Counted from the stretch's first letter, positions 7,787 to 16,810 are shown. The stretch: DNA of 64,000 nt from Pseudofrankia inefficax (GCF_000166135.1 NC_014666.1:2728001-2792000), one strand, 5' to 3'. A program made the numbers and translations. The notes: generated from the sequence alone by a model not told the origin.

Positions 7787-9211
7787 CTACCGGCCCGCCA
7801 GGTCGTCGATCTCGATGTCGTCGCTCCAGCCGCGGCTGGCCTCGAGGTAGTCGCTGGTCAGATCGTCGCCGTCCCGGTCGACGGCGGTGCCGACCAGGTC
7901 GGCCCGTTCGGGCCAGACCCGCGCGGCGGCCCGACGCGGCGGTGGCGCGGCGGTGGCGGCCAGCCGGGGTTCCGGCGCGGCCGTGCCGCCCGGCCGGGGT
8001 GGGGGAGCGGTCCAGCCGGTGGTCGGCGTCTCGGTGGGCCGGTTGATCGGGGCCCGCCCGAGCACCGCGCTGAAGACGGCCCGGGTGTGCTCGGCGGGCT
8101 CGGTCGCCATCCGGGCCCATTCGGCGGCGCGACGGCGCATCCGGGCGAGGTGGGCCCGGTCGGCGAGCAGGTTGGCGAGCACCGCGGCGAGAGCCTCCGG
8201 CGACTCGTCGGCCGGCGTCGCACCGGTGACGCCGTCGACGTAGGCGTCCCGGGCACCCCCGGAGACCGGGCCGACGACGGGGCAGCCGGCGAGCTGGGCC
8301 TCGGTCAGCACGATGCCGTAGCCCTCGCCGCTGCGGCCGGGGCGAGTCCTGGTGCACAGCACGAACAGGTCGGCGCCCGCGTACAGGGCGGCGAGGGCCG
8401 CGTCGTCCGGCGACTCGACCAGCTCGGCGTCCGTCACCGCGCCGACCGCCCGGCGCAGGCCGTCCGGCGCCGGGCCGCGGCCGGCGACCAGGAGCCGTAC
8501 CGGCCCGACCGCGCGGCGCACCGCCGGCAGCGCGGCCAGCAGCTCCGGCAGGCCCTTGCCGGCCCAGTCGGCGTCGGCGAGGCGGAAGACGGTCAGCAGC
8601 GTCGGCGGCTGCCGCTGCGCCAGGGCGGCGTGCGGCACGGTCGTCGGCTGGGTCTGCGCCTGGCGCGTCTCGGTGGCCCGAGCGGCCCTGGCGCCCGCGG
8701 CCAGCAGCGTCGCGCGCCAGGCGGCGGCGAGACCGGGCCGCAGCACGGGGGCCACGCCCACGTCGGCCAGTGCTCCCGCGCTGTAGGAGCTGATCGTCAA
8801 CGGGTACAGCGCCGGGCGGCGAGCGAGCAGCGCCCGGCCGAACCGCCGGGTCCGCCAGATGTCGGTGCCGTAGAACAGCACCGGTGCTCGCTCGGCCCGG
8901 CCGGCCGCGGCGGCCGCCGCGGCGACCGGGATGAGGCTGGGATGGCCGGTGAGGACCGCGTCCAGCGGAGCGAACCGGCGGGCGGCCCGCAACGTGGCGG
9001 CGGCGAACCGCAGCTGGGCCCGGGCACCCCGCGGGCGCGACGGCCCGTACAGGTCCAGCCGGTGCACCTCGGCCCCGCCGGCGCGCAGCCGCTCCTCGAC
9101 CGTGCCGAGGTAGCGTTCCACGCCCCCACCGAGCCCTCCCGACGGGGCGAGCAGCAGGACGCGTGGGGCCCCGGTCTCGGCCCCGATATCGAGACGATGT
9201 GTGGAGAGCAC
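7787..9211 (-). CDS. GT4 family glycosyltransferase (paralog 2 of 3)
   Basis: A 474-residue GT-B enzyme close to the gene at 17118-18329: both have PRVLLLAPSGGLGGG near the N-terminus, FYGTDIW or FHGTDIW, FVLCTRTR, SGEGYGxVLTEAQLAGCP (EX7E motif) and ADESPxALAAVL. It carries an extra Ala/Gln/Thr-rich loop near residues 185-215 and a Pro-rich tail of about 90 residues absent from paralog 3. The GTG at 9211 was chosen because it aligns with the paralog's start and lies eight bases after a TAGAGT -10 box. Convergent with the GGDEF-EAL gene. Substrate unknown. Confidence 0.82.
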   Translation of the reverse strand: MLSTHRLDIGAETGAPRVLLLAPSGGLGGGVERYLGTVEERLRAGGAEVHRLDLYGPSRPRGARAQLRFAAATLRAARRFAPLDAVLTGHPSLIPVAAAAAAAGRAERAPVLFYGTDIWRTRRFGRALLARRPALYPLTISSYSAGALADVGVAPVLRPGLAAAWRATLLAAGARAARATETRQAQTQPTTVPHAALAQRQPPTLLTVFRLADADWAGKGLPELLAALPAVRRAVGPVRLLVAGRGPAPDGLRRAVGAVTDAELVESPDDAALAALYAGADLFVLCTRTRPGRSGEGYGIVLTEAQLAGCPVVGPVSGGARDAYVDGVTGATPADESPEALAAVLANLLADRAHLARMRRRAAEWARMATEPAEHTRAVFSAVLGRAPINRPTETPTTGWTAPPPRPGGTAAPEPRLAATAAPPPRRAAARVWPERADLVGTAVDRDGDDLTSDYLEASRGWSDDIEIDDLAGR

Positions 9212-9225
9212 GGACGGTGACTCTA
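9212..9225 (-). promoter_or_regulatory. -10 box and probable leaderless start of GT4 paralog 2
   Basis: On the minus strand TAGAGT (9225-9220) is followed after eight bases by the GTG at 9211, with no ribosome-binding site. The block GGACACTTAGAGTCACCG is the same in front of the paralog at 17118-18329. Confidence 0.45.
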
Positions 9226-9305
9226 AGTGTCCGGTCGTAAGCAGAGTGGAGCCCGGCCCCGGCGCGCCGACATCCCCCGGCCGAACCGGGCTGACCGGCC
9301 GCATC
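9217..9305. repeat. Duplicated upstream segment, copy 1 (copy 2 at 18337-18425)
   Basis: Two blocks are identical between copies, 16 bases (9217-9232) and 26 bases (9246-9271), with the same 13-base spacing, followed by weaker similarity to about 9305. In copy 2 this DNA separates a GT4 gene from a divergent FkbM gene; here a TIGR04222 gene ends instead where the partner would begin. It appears to be the remnant of a duplicated divergent module. Confidence 0.75.
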
Positions 9306-9308
9306 CGG

Positions 9309-10235
9309 TCAGCCGCCGCAGCCACCCCCGCAGCCGCCGCCGCCACAGCCACCACCCGAGTCGCCCCCGCTTCCCGAGCTGGGCGAGGAGAAACCGAGGT
9401 GGCGGGCCAGTTCCTGGTCCGCGGCCCACAGCGCGGGCGGGCCGAACAGCGCGACCGCGAGCGCCCGCTGCCCCGGCAGCCCGCCCGAGCGCAGCCCCGC
9501 GGACGCCGCCCGCGCCTGGCTGAGCAGCAGCTGGCCGCGCTGGGACGGCGCCGGATAGCGCACGCTCGCCGCGGCGACGGCCGCGAGTACGACGCTCGCC
9601 AGCATCTCGAGGGTCAGGAACCCCACCGGGCGGTGCCGGGACGCACCGGCGACCAGCCGGGCGATCCCGAGGGCGAGCAGCGCCACATAGAGCCAGGCGA
9701 CGCGGCGCGCCGTCCGAGCTCGCTCGCGGGTGGCCAGCGCGCCGAGGGCGAGCAGCCGCTCGCGCATCGCCTCGACGGTCGGGTGGCCGGCGAGCTGCGC
9801 CGCCAGCAGCCCGGACCGAGCCCGGCCCGTTCGCGCGACGGCGTCACCGACTGCCCACTCGAACGCGCTGACGGTCCCCGGCGGGGGCGCGCCGACCACG
9901 CGCATCGCGCCGCCGATCCGCCCTTCTCTGGCCAGGAGTCCCCGCTCGCTGAGCGAGATGACGGCGACGTCGACCGCGCGCCGCAGGCCGCCGGACAGGT
10001 AGGCCAGGTCGTCGGCCGGCAGGGCGGTCGACCCGCTGGGCGGCGGGCCCCCCGGCCCGAGCAACGACTGGCGGGCGATCCAGAACACGGCGGTGACCGT
10101 CGCGAGCAGCAGCAGGTACACGCCGGCGAATGTGGGCCCGCTGACGCCCCAGGTGTCACCGGACGACGGGGCGGCGGCGAGCGCCGGCCCGCTCGCCTGC
10201 GGGCCCGCCAGACCGACGCTGAGAATCAACGTCAC
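9309..10235 (-). CDS. TIGR04222 domain membrane protein
   Basis: A 308-residue protein with an N-terminal hydrophobic region, a helix near residues 35-55 (VYLLLLATVTAVFWI), a soluble middle with LAYLSGGLRRAVDVAVISL, and two more membrane helices near 178-225. It ends in a Gly/Cys-rich tail (GGGCGGGGCGGGC), the hallmark of TIGR04222 proteins in actinobacteria. Their role is unknown; the tail has been thought suited to metal binding or cross-linking, which is inference. The GTG start at 10235 lies inside a perfect inverted repeat. Transcribed alone, downstream of the acyl-CoA ligase. Confidence 0.75.
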   Translation of the reverse strand: MTLILSVGLAGPQASGPALAAAPSSGDTWGVSGPTFAGVYLLLLATVTAVFWIARQSLLGPGGPPPSGSTALPADDLAYLSGGLRRAVDVAVISLSERGLLAREGRIGGAMRVVGAPPPGTVSAFEWAVGDAVARTGRARSGLLAAQLAGHPTVEAMRERLLALGALATRERARTARRVAWLYVALLALGIARLVAGASRHRPVGFLTLEMLASVVLAAVAAASVRYPAPSQRGQLLLSQARAASAGLRSGGLPGQRALAVALFGPPALWAADQELARHLGFSSPSSGSGGDSGGGCGGGGCGGGCGG

Positions 10236-10249
10236 GGGTTGATCGTGAC
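10231..10249. promoter_or_regulatory. Perfect inverted repeat over the start codon of the TIGR04222 gene
   Basis: GTCACG-7-CGTGAC. The dyad covers the GTG start at 10235, so a bound regulator or RNA hairpin there could block expression. Confidence 0.4.
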
Positions 10250-10315
10250 AGGCCGGTGCCCGCCGCGACTACTGATCTTTTCCGCCGCCGTGGTCGCCTG
10301 GCCGACAGCGGCTGC

Positions 10316-12061
10316 TCAGGGCGCCGTCGCGTACCGGGCTTCGAGGTCGCGCTTGAGGAGCTTCCCGGTCGCGTTGTACGGCAGTTCCGTGGCGAAGCGG
10401 ACATGGGTGGGGACCTTGAAGGACGCGAGGGCGGCGGCGACCCAGCGCTGGACGTCCTCGGCCGTGACGGCGGCGCCGTCGCGCCGCACGACGACGGCCA
10501 GCACCTCCTGGCCGAGCTCCCGGTGCGGGACGCCTATGACGGCCGCGTCGGCGAGGTCGGGATGCGCGGCCAGCCTGTTCTCGATCTCGATCGGGTAGAT
10601 GTTCTCGCCACCGCGGATGATCAGATCGCGCAGCCGGCTCTCCAGGTAGAGCAGGCCGTCCTGGATTCGGCCGTAGTCGCCGGTTCGGTACCAGCCGTCG
10701 GCGTCCAGAACGGCGGCGGTCGCGCGCTCGTCGGCCCAGTAGCCCAGGAAGCCGCTCGGCCCGCGTACGCAGATCTCGCCGACCTCGCCGTCGGCCGGCT
10801 CGACGCCGTCCGGGCCGACCACCTTGAGCTCGGCGGTCGGGGACGCGACGCCGACCGAGCCGGGCGCGCCCCGCAGCCGGCGGCCACCGATGGTCGCGCC
10901 GATGCCGGTGGTCTCCGTCATGCCGTACCCGCCGCCGATCCCGCGACCGGGCAGGTTCCGGTCGATGATCCGGAGCACCTCCGGGGCGAGCGCGGCGCCG
11001 CCGCCGCCGAGCCCGCGCAACCGGGACAGGTCGTAGTCCGCCAGCCGCGGATGCTCGACGAGACGCAGGAGCTGGGTCGGCACGCCCGACCAGTTCGTGA
11101 CGCCGTAGCGGACGGTCAGGTCGAGGTGGACCGTCGGGTCCCACTTCCCGGGCGGCGCGAAGACCAGTGTCATGCCGGTGAACGGCGCGTTGGTCAGCAG
11201 CGGGCCGATGCCCGAGATGTGGAAGAACGGCCCGGCGAGGATCGTCACCGGCGGCGTGGCCGGCGCGGGCGCTGCCGGGGCGGAACCAGCCGCCAGCTGG
11301 TCGATCAGCGCGCTCGCCGCGCCCCGCAGCGCGGCGTCGGGACTGAAGTTGACCAGCGCGCGGTGGGGGAGCAGCGCGCCCTTCGGCCGCCCGGTGGTGC
11401 CGCTGGTGAACAGGATCGCGACCGGGTCGTCCTCGGCCAGCTCCGGGCACAGCGCGAGCAGCGCGGCCGCCGCGGTCTGGGGCGTGTCGGCGGCCGGCTC
11501 GGCGGGGGCCAGTGCGGCGAACAGGTCGGCGAAGCGAACGACCGGCTGGTCGGAGGCCTCCTGGAGCCCGTCGAGCCGGGCCAGCCGGCGGTCGTCCCCG
11601 AACACGACGACGGGCTCGGTCATCCGCAGCCCGTGGGCGAGCTCAGGACCGGTCCACCAGCCGTTGAGCCCGACGGTGATCGCCCCGATCGAGAGCGCGG
11701 CCCACAGCGTCACCGCGTACTCGGCGCTGTTCGCGCCGACGAAGCCGACCCGGTCGCCCTTCTTCACCCCGTACTCGGCGCGCAGCACCGCGGCGACCCG
11801 GACGGCCAGGGCCGTGACGTCGGCGAACGTGAGCGTGGTCGCCTCGGCGTCGCCCGGTCCGGTGAAGATCAGGTAGGGCCGGTCCGGGAAGCGGGCGCAG
11901 GCGCCGGCGAGGACCGCCGGCAGGTGGGGCGCCCGGCGCGCGAAGACGGTCATCTCGACGCCGCGGACCTGCTCGCGGGTCAGCTCGAACGGTGCCCCGG
12001 GGCCGAGCAGGCGCTCCCGGACGGGCGCCGGAAGCAGGTCACCGTCGGGCCACCGAAGCAT
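10316..12061 (-). CDS. AMP-dependent acyl-CoA synthetase/ligase
   Basis: A 581-residue ANL-superfamily enzyme that activates a carboxylic acid with ATP and joins it to CoA. Motifs: P-loop TSGTTGRPKG (residues 219-228), GGYGMTETTG, TGDYGRIQDG, RDLIIRGGENIYPIEIEN, and the C-terminal lysine in YNATGKLLKRDL (about 566). Length fits fatty-acid or aromatic-acid CoA ligases. The ATG start follows AAGGAG by eight bases. Divergent from the FkbM gene at 12263. The dyad at 12121-12135 in the shared promoter region may be its operator. The acyl substrate cannot be deduced, and no link to the surrounding glycan genes is evident. Confidence 0.9.
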   Translation of the reverse strand: MLRWPDGDLLPAPVRERLLGPGAPFELTREQVRGVEMTVFARRAPHLPAVLAGACARFPDRPYLIFTGPGDAEATTLTFADVTALAVRVAAVLRAEYGVKKGDRVGFVGANSAEYAVTLWAALSIGAITVGLNGWWTGPELAHGLRMTEPVVVFGDDRRLARLDGLQEASDQPVVRFADLFAALAPAEPAADTPQTAAAALLALCPELAEDDPVAILFTSGTTGRPKGALLPHRALVNFSPDAALRGAASALIDQLAAGSAPAAPAPATPPVTILAGPFFHISGIGPLLTNAPFTGMTLVFAPPGKWDPTVHLDLTVRYGVTNWSGVPTQLLRLVEHPRLADYDLSRLRGLGGGGAALAPEVLRIIDRNLPGRGIGGGYGMTETTGIGATIGGRRLRGAPGSVGVASPTAELKVVGPDGVEPADGEVGEICVRGPSGFLGYWADERATAAVLDADGWYRTGDYGRIQDGLLYLESRLRDLIIRGGENIYPIEIENRLAAHPDLADAAVIGVPHRELGQEVLAVVVRRDGAAVTAEDVQRWVAAALASFKVPTHVRFATELPYNATGKLLKRDLEARYATAP

Positions 12062-12120
12062 GGAGCGACTCCTTCGCCGTTCCGGCCGGCCCGCGGGGCA
12101 CCGCGAACCAAGACGCTAAA

Positions 12121-12135
12121 TGGATACTTGATCCA
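12121..12135. promoter_or_regulatory. Inverted repeat in the acyl-CoA ligase/FkbM divergent region
   Basis: TGGAT-5-ATCCA in an AT-rich island unlike the surrounding DNA. Its position between divergent promoters fits a repressor operator, for example of a TetR-type acyl-CoA regulator; this is inference only. Confidence 0.3.
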
Positions 12136-12262
12136 ATCTATTCTGGTCCGGCGTACACATCCAGGCAAACGATTCGTCGACCGGCGGGCGAGGGCTGACC
12201 TGCGCGACCGTCCACCGTTCGGCATGGTTACAGAGAGTGCTTGGCCTGATACAAAAGGCCGC

Positions 12263-13189
12263 ATGGCGCAGGGTGGGGTTGTGCTCGCCGGGCGGCGGGG
12301 ACCGATGCGGTGGCGGGTTGCCGGCCGGCTGGACGCGCGGCTGCCCGAGCTGTGGGGCCGCGACCAGGTCGTCGGGTGGGTGCGTGGGCCCGTCGACGGT
12401 TACGGTGGCCCGCTGGCCGGCCGGCTCGCGAACGGGATGTCCTTCGACGTGGCCAGCTGCCGGGACGGCTCGGCGCGGGCCCTCTCGGCGCTGCGGTACC
12501 GGGAGCCCGCGCTGGCCCCGGTGTTCGAGGCCGTTCTGCGCCCCGGGGACACCTGCTACGACGTCGGCGCGAACATCGGCGTCTACACCCTGTGGGCCGC
12601 GGGCCTGGTCGGCCGCGCCGGGCAGGTACACGCGTTCGAGCCGGTGCCGCCGACCATGGCGGTGCTGCGCGAGATGGTCCAGCGCAACGGTCTGGGCCAG
12701 GTGGTTCCGGTCGCCAGCGCGATCGGGGCGACGGTGGGCCAGACCGGCCTGCGCAGCTACCAGGGCGCCTCCGGCCGCGCGCATGCGGTGGCCGACCCAA
12801 GCCACGCCGACCACTTCGCCCGCCTGGACACCCTCGACGCCTACGTCGCCCGCCACCGGCCGCCGGATCTCGTCAAGATCGACGTCGCAGGGGCGGAGAT
12901 CGACGTGCTGCGGGGCGCGACGGAACTGCTGGAGGACCGAGCACCGGCGCTGCTGCTGGAGATGCTGACCTCGCGGGTGGCCCGTCGCGGCGGCACCCCG
13001 GGCCAGGCGGAGCTGGTCGGCCGTCTGCTGGACGCCGGCTACGTGCTGTTCAATCTGACCCCCAACGGCGTTGTCGCGAACGGCCGCTTCACGTCCAATG
13101 TGCTGGCGCTCGCGCCGCGCTGGGACCGGTTCGACCGGGTGGTCGCGGCCCTGGCGCGGGCTCCCTTCCCACGGAGCCAGCCGATCTGA
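12263..13189 (+). CDS. FkbM family SAM-dependent methyltransferase (paralog 1)
   Basis: A 308-residue Rossmann methyltransferase. The SAM motif is YDVGANIGVYTLWAAG (about residues 97-112), followed by AFEPVP (about 127) and KIDVAGAEIDVLRGA (about 205). Most FkbM enzymes, including paralog 2 at 18453-19376, have KIDVEG here; this copy has Ala instead of the conserved Glu. FkbM enzymes O-methylate sugars or polyketides. The N-terminal about 80 residues, shared with paralog 2, are not part of the methyltransferase fold. The ATG at 12263 follows AAAAGG; an in-frame ATG at 12224 is possible. Convergent with the GT2-FkbM fusion, so both probably act on the same glycan. Confidence 0.82.
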   Translation: MAQGGVVLAGRRGPMRWRVAGRLDARLPELWGRDQVVGWVRGPVDGYGGPLAGRLANGMSFDVASCRDGSARALSALRYREPALAPVFEAVLRPGDTCYDVGANIGVYTLWAAGLVGRAGQVHAFEPVPPTMAVLREMVQRNGLGQVVPVASAIGATVGQTGLRSYQGASGRAHAVADPSHADHFARLDTLDAYVARHRPPDLVKIDVAGAEIDVLRGATELLEDRAPALLLEMLTSRVARRGGTPGQAELVGRLLDAGYVLFNLTPNGVVANGRFTSNVLALAPRWDRFDRVVAALARAPFPRSQPI

Positions 13190-13289
13190 GCCTGGGCGCG
13201 AACGGGCGGCTGCCGCGGCGCCCGTGAGACGCGTGGCGGCGCGAGACGCGGCCCGGCGGTTCGCCGAGGCGCGGGTGGTGCCGGTTCGC

Positions 13290-15422
13290 CTACCGGCCCC
13301 GGTCGCGCCGCGCCAGTGGCACGGATGCCGCTGGCGCGAGGGTCGGGGCATCGGCCGAGGGCCCGCGGGGTGGGCCGGCCTGCGGGCGAGCGCCGACCGG
13401 GATCGCGAGCGTGGTCCACGGCGCGGCTGGCACCGGTACGCGGCTGGCCGGCGGGAGCTCGCCGTCGAGCACCTGGTATCCGTGCTCGGCGAGCATCGCC
13501 CGCGCCCGCCGGGCGTTCGCCTCGGCCACCGCGCAGATGATGGTCGGGCGGGCCTCGGCGAGCACGCGGCGGGCGCCGGCCAGCGCGAGCAGTTCGGCGC
13601 CCTCGATGTCGATCTTCAGTACGTCGGGTGCTGGCGCGTGCGAGAGCAGGTCGTCGAGTGTGACGGTCGGAACCGGAATCGTCGTGCGCACCTTCGCCCG
13701 GTGGCCGAAGCCGGCCAGGTGGCTCGTCGCCCGGTTGCGGGTTGCCACGCAGAACTGGCCGATGCCGGTCACGTCGCCGACCGCTGCCGCCAGCACCTCG
13801 ACGGGCGCCCGGTCGCCCGGCAGCGCCGCCGAGCGGCGCAGCAGGCCGACCAGCCAGGTGTCCGGCTCGACGGCCAGCACGTGGCCGCTGGGACCGGCGG
13901 CCGTGGCGGCGGCGAAAGTGGACAGCCCGACGTTCGAGCCGATGTCCCAGACAATCGCGCCCGGCCGCACCGTCTCCCGGATCAGGCCGATGAGCACCGG
14001 GTCGATCTGGGTGAGCGTCCCGCGCAGGTGCTTCAGACCGGCCTCGCTCGAGGTGTAGATCCGGGTCTTGTTGTAGGGCGCCGGGAGTCGACGCCGCAGC
14101 ACCACCCGGTGCGTCGCCCGCTCGGCGAGCGACCCGACGCTCGCCGGGACAGTGGGCGCGTCGAGAACGGCGAGCATCGGTGTGACGGCCTCCTCCACGC
14201 CGCGCAGCCAGCGCCGCGAGGACTGGCGCATGGCGTAGCGGGCGTTCCAGCCCGGCGTGACCTTCGCGAGGCCCCGCCCGGTGGCGCCTGCCAGCCCGCC
14301 GGACCAGGAAGCCCCGCTCGGGGTGGGCACATGGGCCTGCCCGGCACGGCTCGCGGCGGCCGTCGGCGACATGGCGAGGCTCGTGGCCTGTCGGGTGGTC
14401 GAGCGGGATGTTCGGGCCCGGCGCGTCCTCTCCCAGTGCGTCGGGCGAGGCTCGTCGGGGAACGGGCGGTCGGCGGGTGGCAGCGGGCCGATCCCGTCGA
14501 GCAGGCCATGCCAGGCGAACCGGCAGCGCGCCAGGCCGCGCCCGCGCAGGAGGTCCGAACCGGCCGACCGCGGCACGGAGCCCAGCGCCAACCACAGCGC
14601 GACGGCGACGCCGCCGCGGCCCTGGTGCGCGCGGGCGAACCAGATCCGGTTGCGCGTCGTGAAGTAGGTCATGGCATCGCCGCGCATGACGCCGCCGCCG
14701 GTGTGCCACGCCTGGTGCGGGCTGGCTATCACCCGCCAGCCGGCGGCCCTGGCCCGCCAGGCGAGGTCGGCGTCCTCGTAGCCGAGGAAGTAGCGGGTGT
14801 CCATCGGCACCTGACGGTGGCACTCGGCGCGGATGAGCAGGACCGTGCGGGTGACGAAAGGGACGTCGGCCGGCCCGTTCGGCGACGAGGCATGGCGGCG
14901 GCGCGAGGTCAGCCCCAGCGCGGTGGGCCGCGCGGGGCCGGGATGGATGCCTTCGGGGTCGAGCAGTGTCGGGCCGACGATGCCGACCCCGTCGCGCGCG
15001 AGCAGGTCGAGGCAGGCGCCCAGCGTGCGCTCCGGCAGCCAGACGTCGTTGTTCACCAGCAGGTAGGCGTGGCTGTCCGGGCGAGCGGCCGCACCCAGTC
15101 GGAAGCCGCCGGCGAAGCCAAGGTTCGCGTGCGGCACGAGCCATTCGGTCGTCGCGGGGAGCCCAGCGGGGCGAGTGGTGCCGTCGTTCGCGACGACCAC
15201 CACTCCCTCGATCCGGCTCATCTGATCGAGGCGCGCCGCGAGCCGTGCCGTCGACTCGGTCCGGCCCCAGTGCACGATCACCGCGGTCGCGTGGGCCGGG
15301 CCCGCGGCACGGCGGTGCCCGGCGACGGCGGTCACCGTCGGCCCGCCCGGTCGCGGCGCCGTTCGCGGGCGCGGGGGTCGGCTCGGCTCGTCCGTCACGG
15401 CGCTTCCGGGCGGGTTCATCAC
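13290..15422 (-). CDS. Bifunctional GT2 glycosyltransferase - FkbM methyltransferase fusion
   Basis: A 710-residue protein joining two enzymes. Residues about 45-320 form a GT-A transferase of the rhamnosyltransferase-like GT2 type, with VVANDGT, LVNNDVWLP (metal-site equivalent), ECHRQVPMDTRYFLGYEDAD and WHTGGG. A Ser/Thr/Arg-rich linker (about 325-420) follows. Residues about 430-650 are an FkbM methyltransferase with VWDIGSNVGLSTF (about 490), AVEPD and LKIDIEGAELLAL (about 600). The GT2 half is paralogous to the stand-alone gene at 32752-33759. The GTG start follows GGAGG by seven bases. The fusion suggests one residue is transferred and methylated by the same polypeptide; order and position are unknown. 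Confidence 0.85.
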   Translation of the reverse strand: MMNPPGSAVTDEPSRPPRPRTAPRPGGPTVTAVAGHRRAAGPAHATAVIVHWGRTESTARLAARLDQMSRIEGVVVVANDGTTRPAGLPATTEWLVPHANLGFAGGFRLGAAARPDSHAYLLVNNDVWLPERTLGACLDLLARDGVGIVGPTLLDPEGIHPGPARPTALGLTSRRRHASSPNGPADVPFVTRTVLLIRAECHRQVPMDTRYFLGYEDADLAWRARAAGWRVIASPHQAWHTGGGVMRGDAMTYFTTRNRIWFARAHQGRGGVAVALWLALGSVPRSAGSDLLRGRGLARCRFAWHGLLDGIGPLPPADRPFPDEPRPTHWERTRRARTSRSTTRQATSLAMSPTAAASRAGQAHVPTPSGASWSGGLAGATGRGLAKVTPGWNARYAMRQSSRRWLRGVEEAVTPMLAVLDAPTVPASVGSLAERATHRVVLRRRLPAPYNKTRIYTSSEAGLKHLRGTLTQIDPVLIGLIRETVRPGAIVWDIGSNVGLSTFAAATAAGPSGHVLAVEPDTWLVGLLRRSAALPGDRAPVEVLAAAVGDVTGIGQFCVATRNRATSHLAGFGHRAKVRTTIPVPTVTLDDLLSHAPAPDVLKIDIEGAELLALAGARRVLAEARPTIICAVAEANARRARAMLAEHGYQVLDGELPPASRVPVPAAPWTTLAIPVGARPQAGPPRGPSADAPTLAPAASVPLARRDRGR

Positions 15423-15473
15423 GCCGTCACCTCCGGTCAGGAGAGCGAGCCTCGCAAGTAGTGAGTTGAGCGC

Positions 15474-15496
15474 TACTTTCGGTGATTGAGTCTAGG
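15474..15496 (-). promoter_or_regulatory. Conserved GT2 promoter element, copy 1
   Basis: A 23-base block with 19 matches to the block at 33808-33830, also upstream of a GT2 gene. Read on the minus strand it begins CCTAGACTCAATCACCGAA: TAGACT is a good -10 box and the rest would be the first transcribed bases. A leader of about 60 bases with GGAGG follows. Confidence 0.55.
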
Positions 15497-15967
15497 TCCA
15501 AGGGTTCGCGTGCGGAACCCACCTGTCGGGCGTGTCGCCGCCGGGGCCACGTTCCCGGTTTACCGAGACCACTCATGACGGGGAATCACGACCCTGGAAC
15601 CCTTATCGTCAAGCCTGACCCGGGCGCGGATTGCCGCCGCGCGAACTGGTGGCTGCCACCTGAAACATCTCCTGCCACACGTGCGTTTCGGTGGCGGAGC
15701 GCCAGGCAGGGGGCAGTAGGGCTGTTCTGTGCGATGCCGTCAACCCCGGACCGGACTCGTTTCGCGCTGCCATCGCACCTTACCGTGGGCTGTCCAACGG
15801 AGCCGGACTTCTGCCATCAGCGTGTCCTCCGTGATTGCGCGGCGGATATCCGCCAGACTCGACGGGGCTAGGTGGAGGACGCGACGTCTTCCCGCTTGGC
15901 GCGCCATGGGGCCGACTGGTCTCGCCGATATCGGCATATCGACGGACGACACGGACTAGGAGCGGTA
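15497..15967. other. Intergenic stretch with no convincing gene
   Basis: About 470 bases between the GT2-FkbM fusion and the TylF-type gene. Short open frames lack ribosome-binding sites and family signatures. The DNA is less GC-rich than the flanking genes, and ACTAGGAGCGGTA leads into the ATG at 15968. Confidence 0.45.
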
Positions 15968-16810
15968 ATGGAGCTTACGCACACCGAGTCAACCGACCTG
16001 GAGGGGCGTTATCTGGACCTGCTGCGAGAAACCCTCACATTCTCGCTCTGGGAAGGCCGTGACGGCAGGATATGGCGGCCCCACCGTGCGGCGCACCGCG
16101 TTCTTTTCCGTCTTCTCGAGGCGCGCGGACTGGAACTGATCCGATACAGCGCCGTCGGAGCGCGTGACGTAGGCGGGGACTGGCCGCGGCTGGCGCACAC
16201 CATGACCGGAAGCCGCCGGCTGAAGCAGCTTCAGGAGGCGGTCGAGCAGGTACTCGTCGACGACATTCCCGGAGACCTCATCGAAACGGGGGTCTGGCGG
16301 GGCGGGTCCGCCATCATGATGCGAGGTGTCCTGGCGGCCCACGGCGTGCCTGACCGGACCGTGTGGGTCGCCGACTCGTTCGCTGGCCTGCCGGCACCAG
16401 ACCCGACGCGGTGGCCCGACGACGCCGGAGATCCCCACCACAAATGGTCCGAACTCGTGGTGTCCGAGACCGAGGTGCGGGAGAACTTCAGAAGGTACGG
16501 CCTGCTCGACGACCAGGTGCGGTTTCTGCCCGGCTGGTTCCGCGACACGCTTCCGACGGCGCCGATCGAGCGGCTCGCCGTACTCCGGCTCGACGGCGAC
16601 ATGTACGAGAGCACGAGCGAGGCGCTGGAGGCTCTCTACCCGCGGCTGTCAGATGGAGGCTTCTGCATCATTGACGACTACGGCGCCGTGGAGGGATGTC
16701 GGCGGGCGGTCGAGGACTACCGCAACGCGCACCAGATCGACGATCCAATGATTAAGATCGACTGGACTGGTGTGTACTGGCGCAAGAACGCAGGGGATTC
16801 GCGGCGCTGA
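15968..16810 (+). CDS. TylF/MycF-type O-methyltransferase
   Basis: A 280-residue protein of the macrocin O-methyltransferase family: SAM-binding LIETGVWRGGSAIMMRG (about residue 103), WVADSFAGLP, LRLDGDMYEST (about 207) and the metal-binding IIDDYGAVEGC (about 234). Family members methylate sugar hydroxyls, classically deoxyhexoses on macrolides. The ATG at 15968 was chosen over an upstream in-frame start because GGAG lies about six bases before it. It stands alone but within the glycan region, beside two other methyltransferase modules, so a sugar O-methylation role is likely. No polyketide genes are present. Confidence 0.87.
   Translation: MELTHTESTDLEGRYLDLLRETLTFSLWEGRDGRIWRPHRAAHRVLFRLLEARGLELIRYSAVGARDVGGDWPRLAHTMTGSRRLKQLQEAVEQVLVDDIPGDLIETGVWRGGSAIMMRGVLAAHGVPDRTVWVADSFAGLPAPDPTRWPDDAGDPHHKWSELVVSETEVRENFRRYGLLDDQVRFLPGWFRDTLPTAPIERLAVLRLDGDMYESTSEALEALYPRLSDGGFCIIDDYGAVEGCRRAVEDYRNAHQIDDPMIKIDWTGVYWRKNAGDSRR

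Noticed and set aside
15497-15967. Short frames between the fusion gene and the TylF-type gene
   Set aside because: No family resemblance, no ribosome-binding sites, and composition unlike the neighbouring genes.
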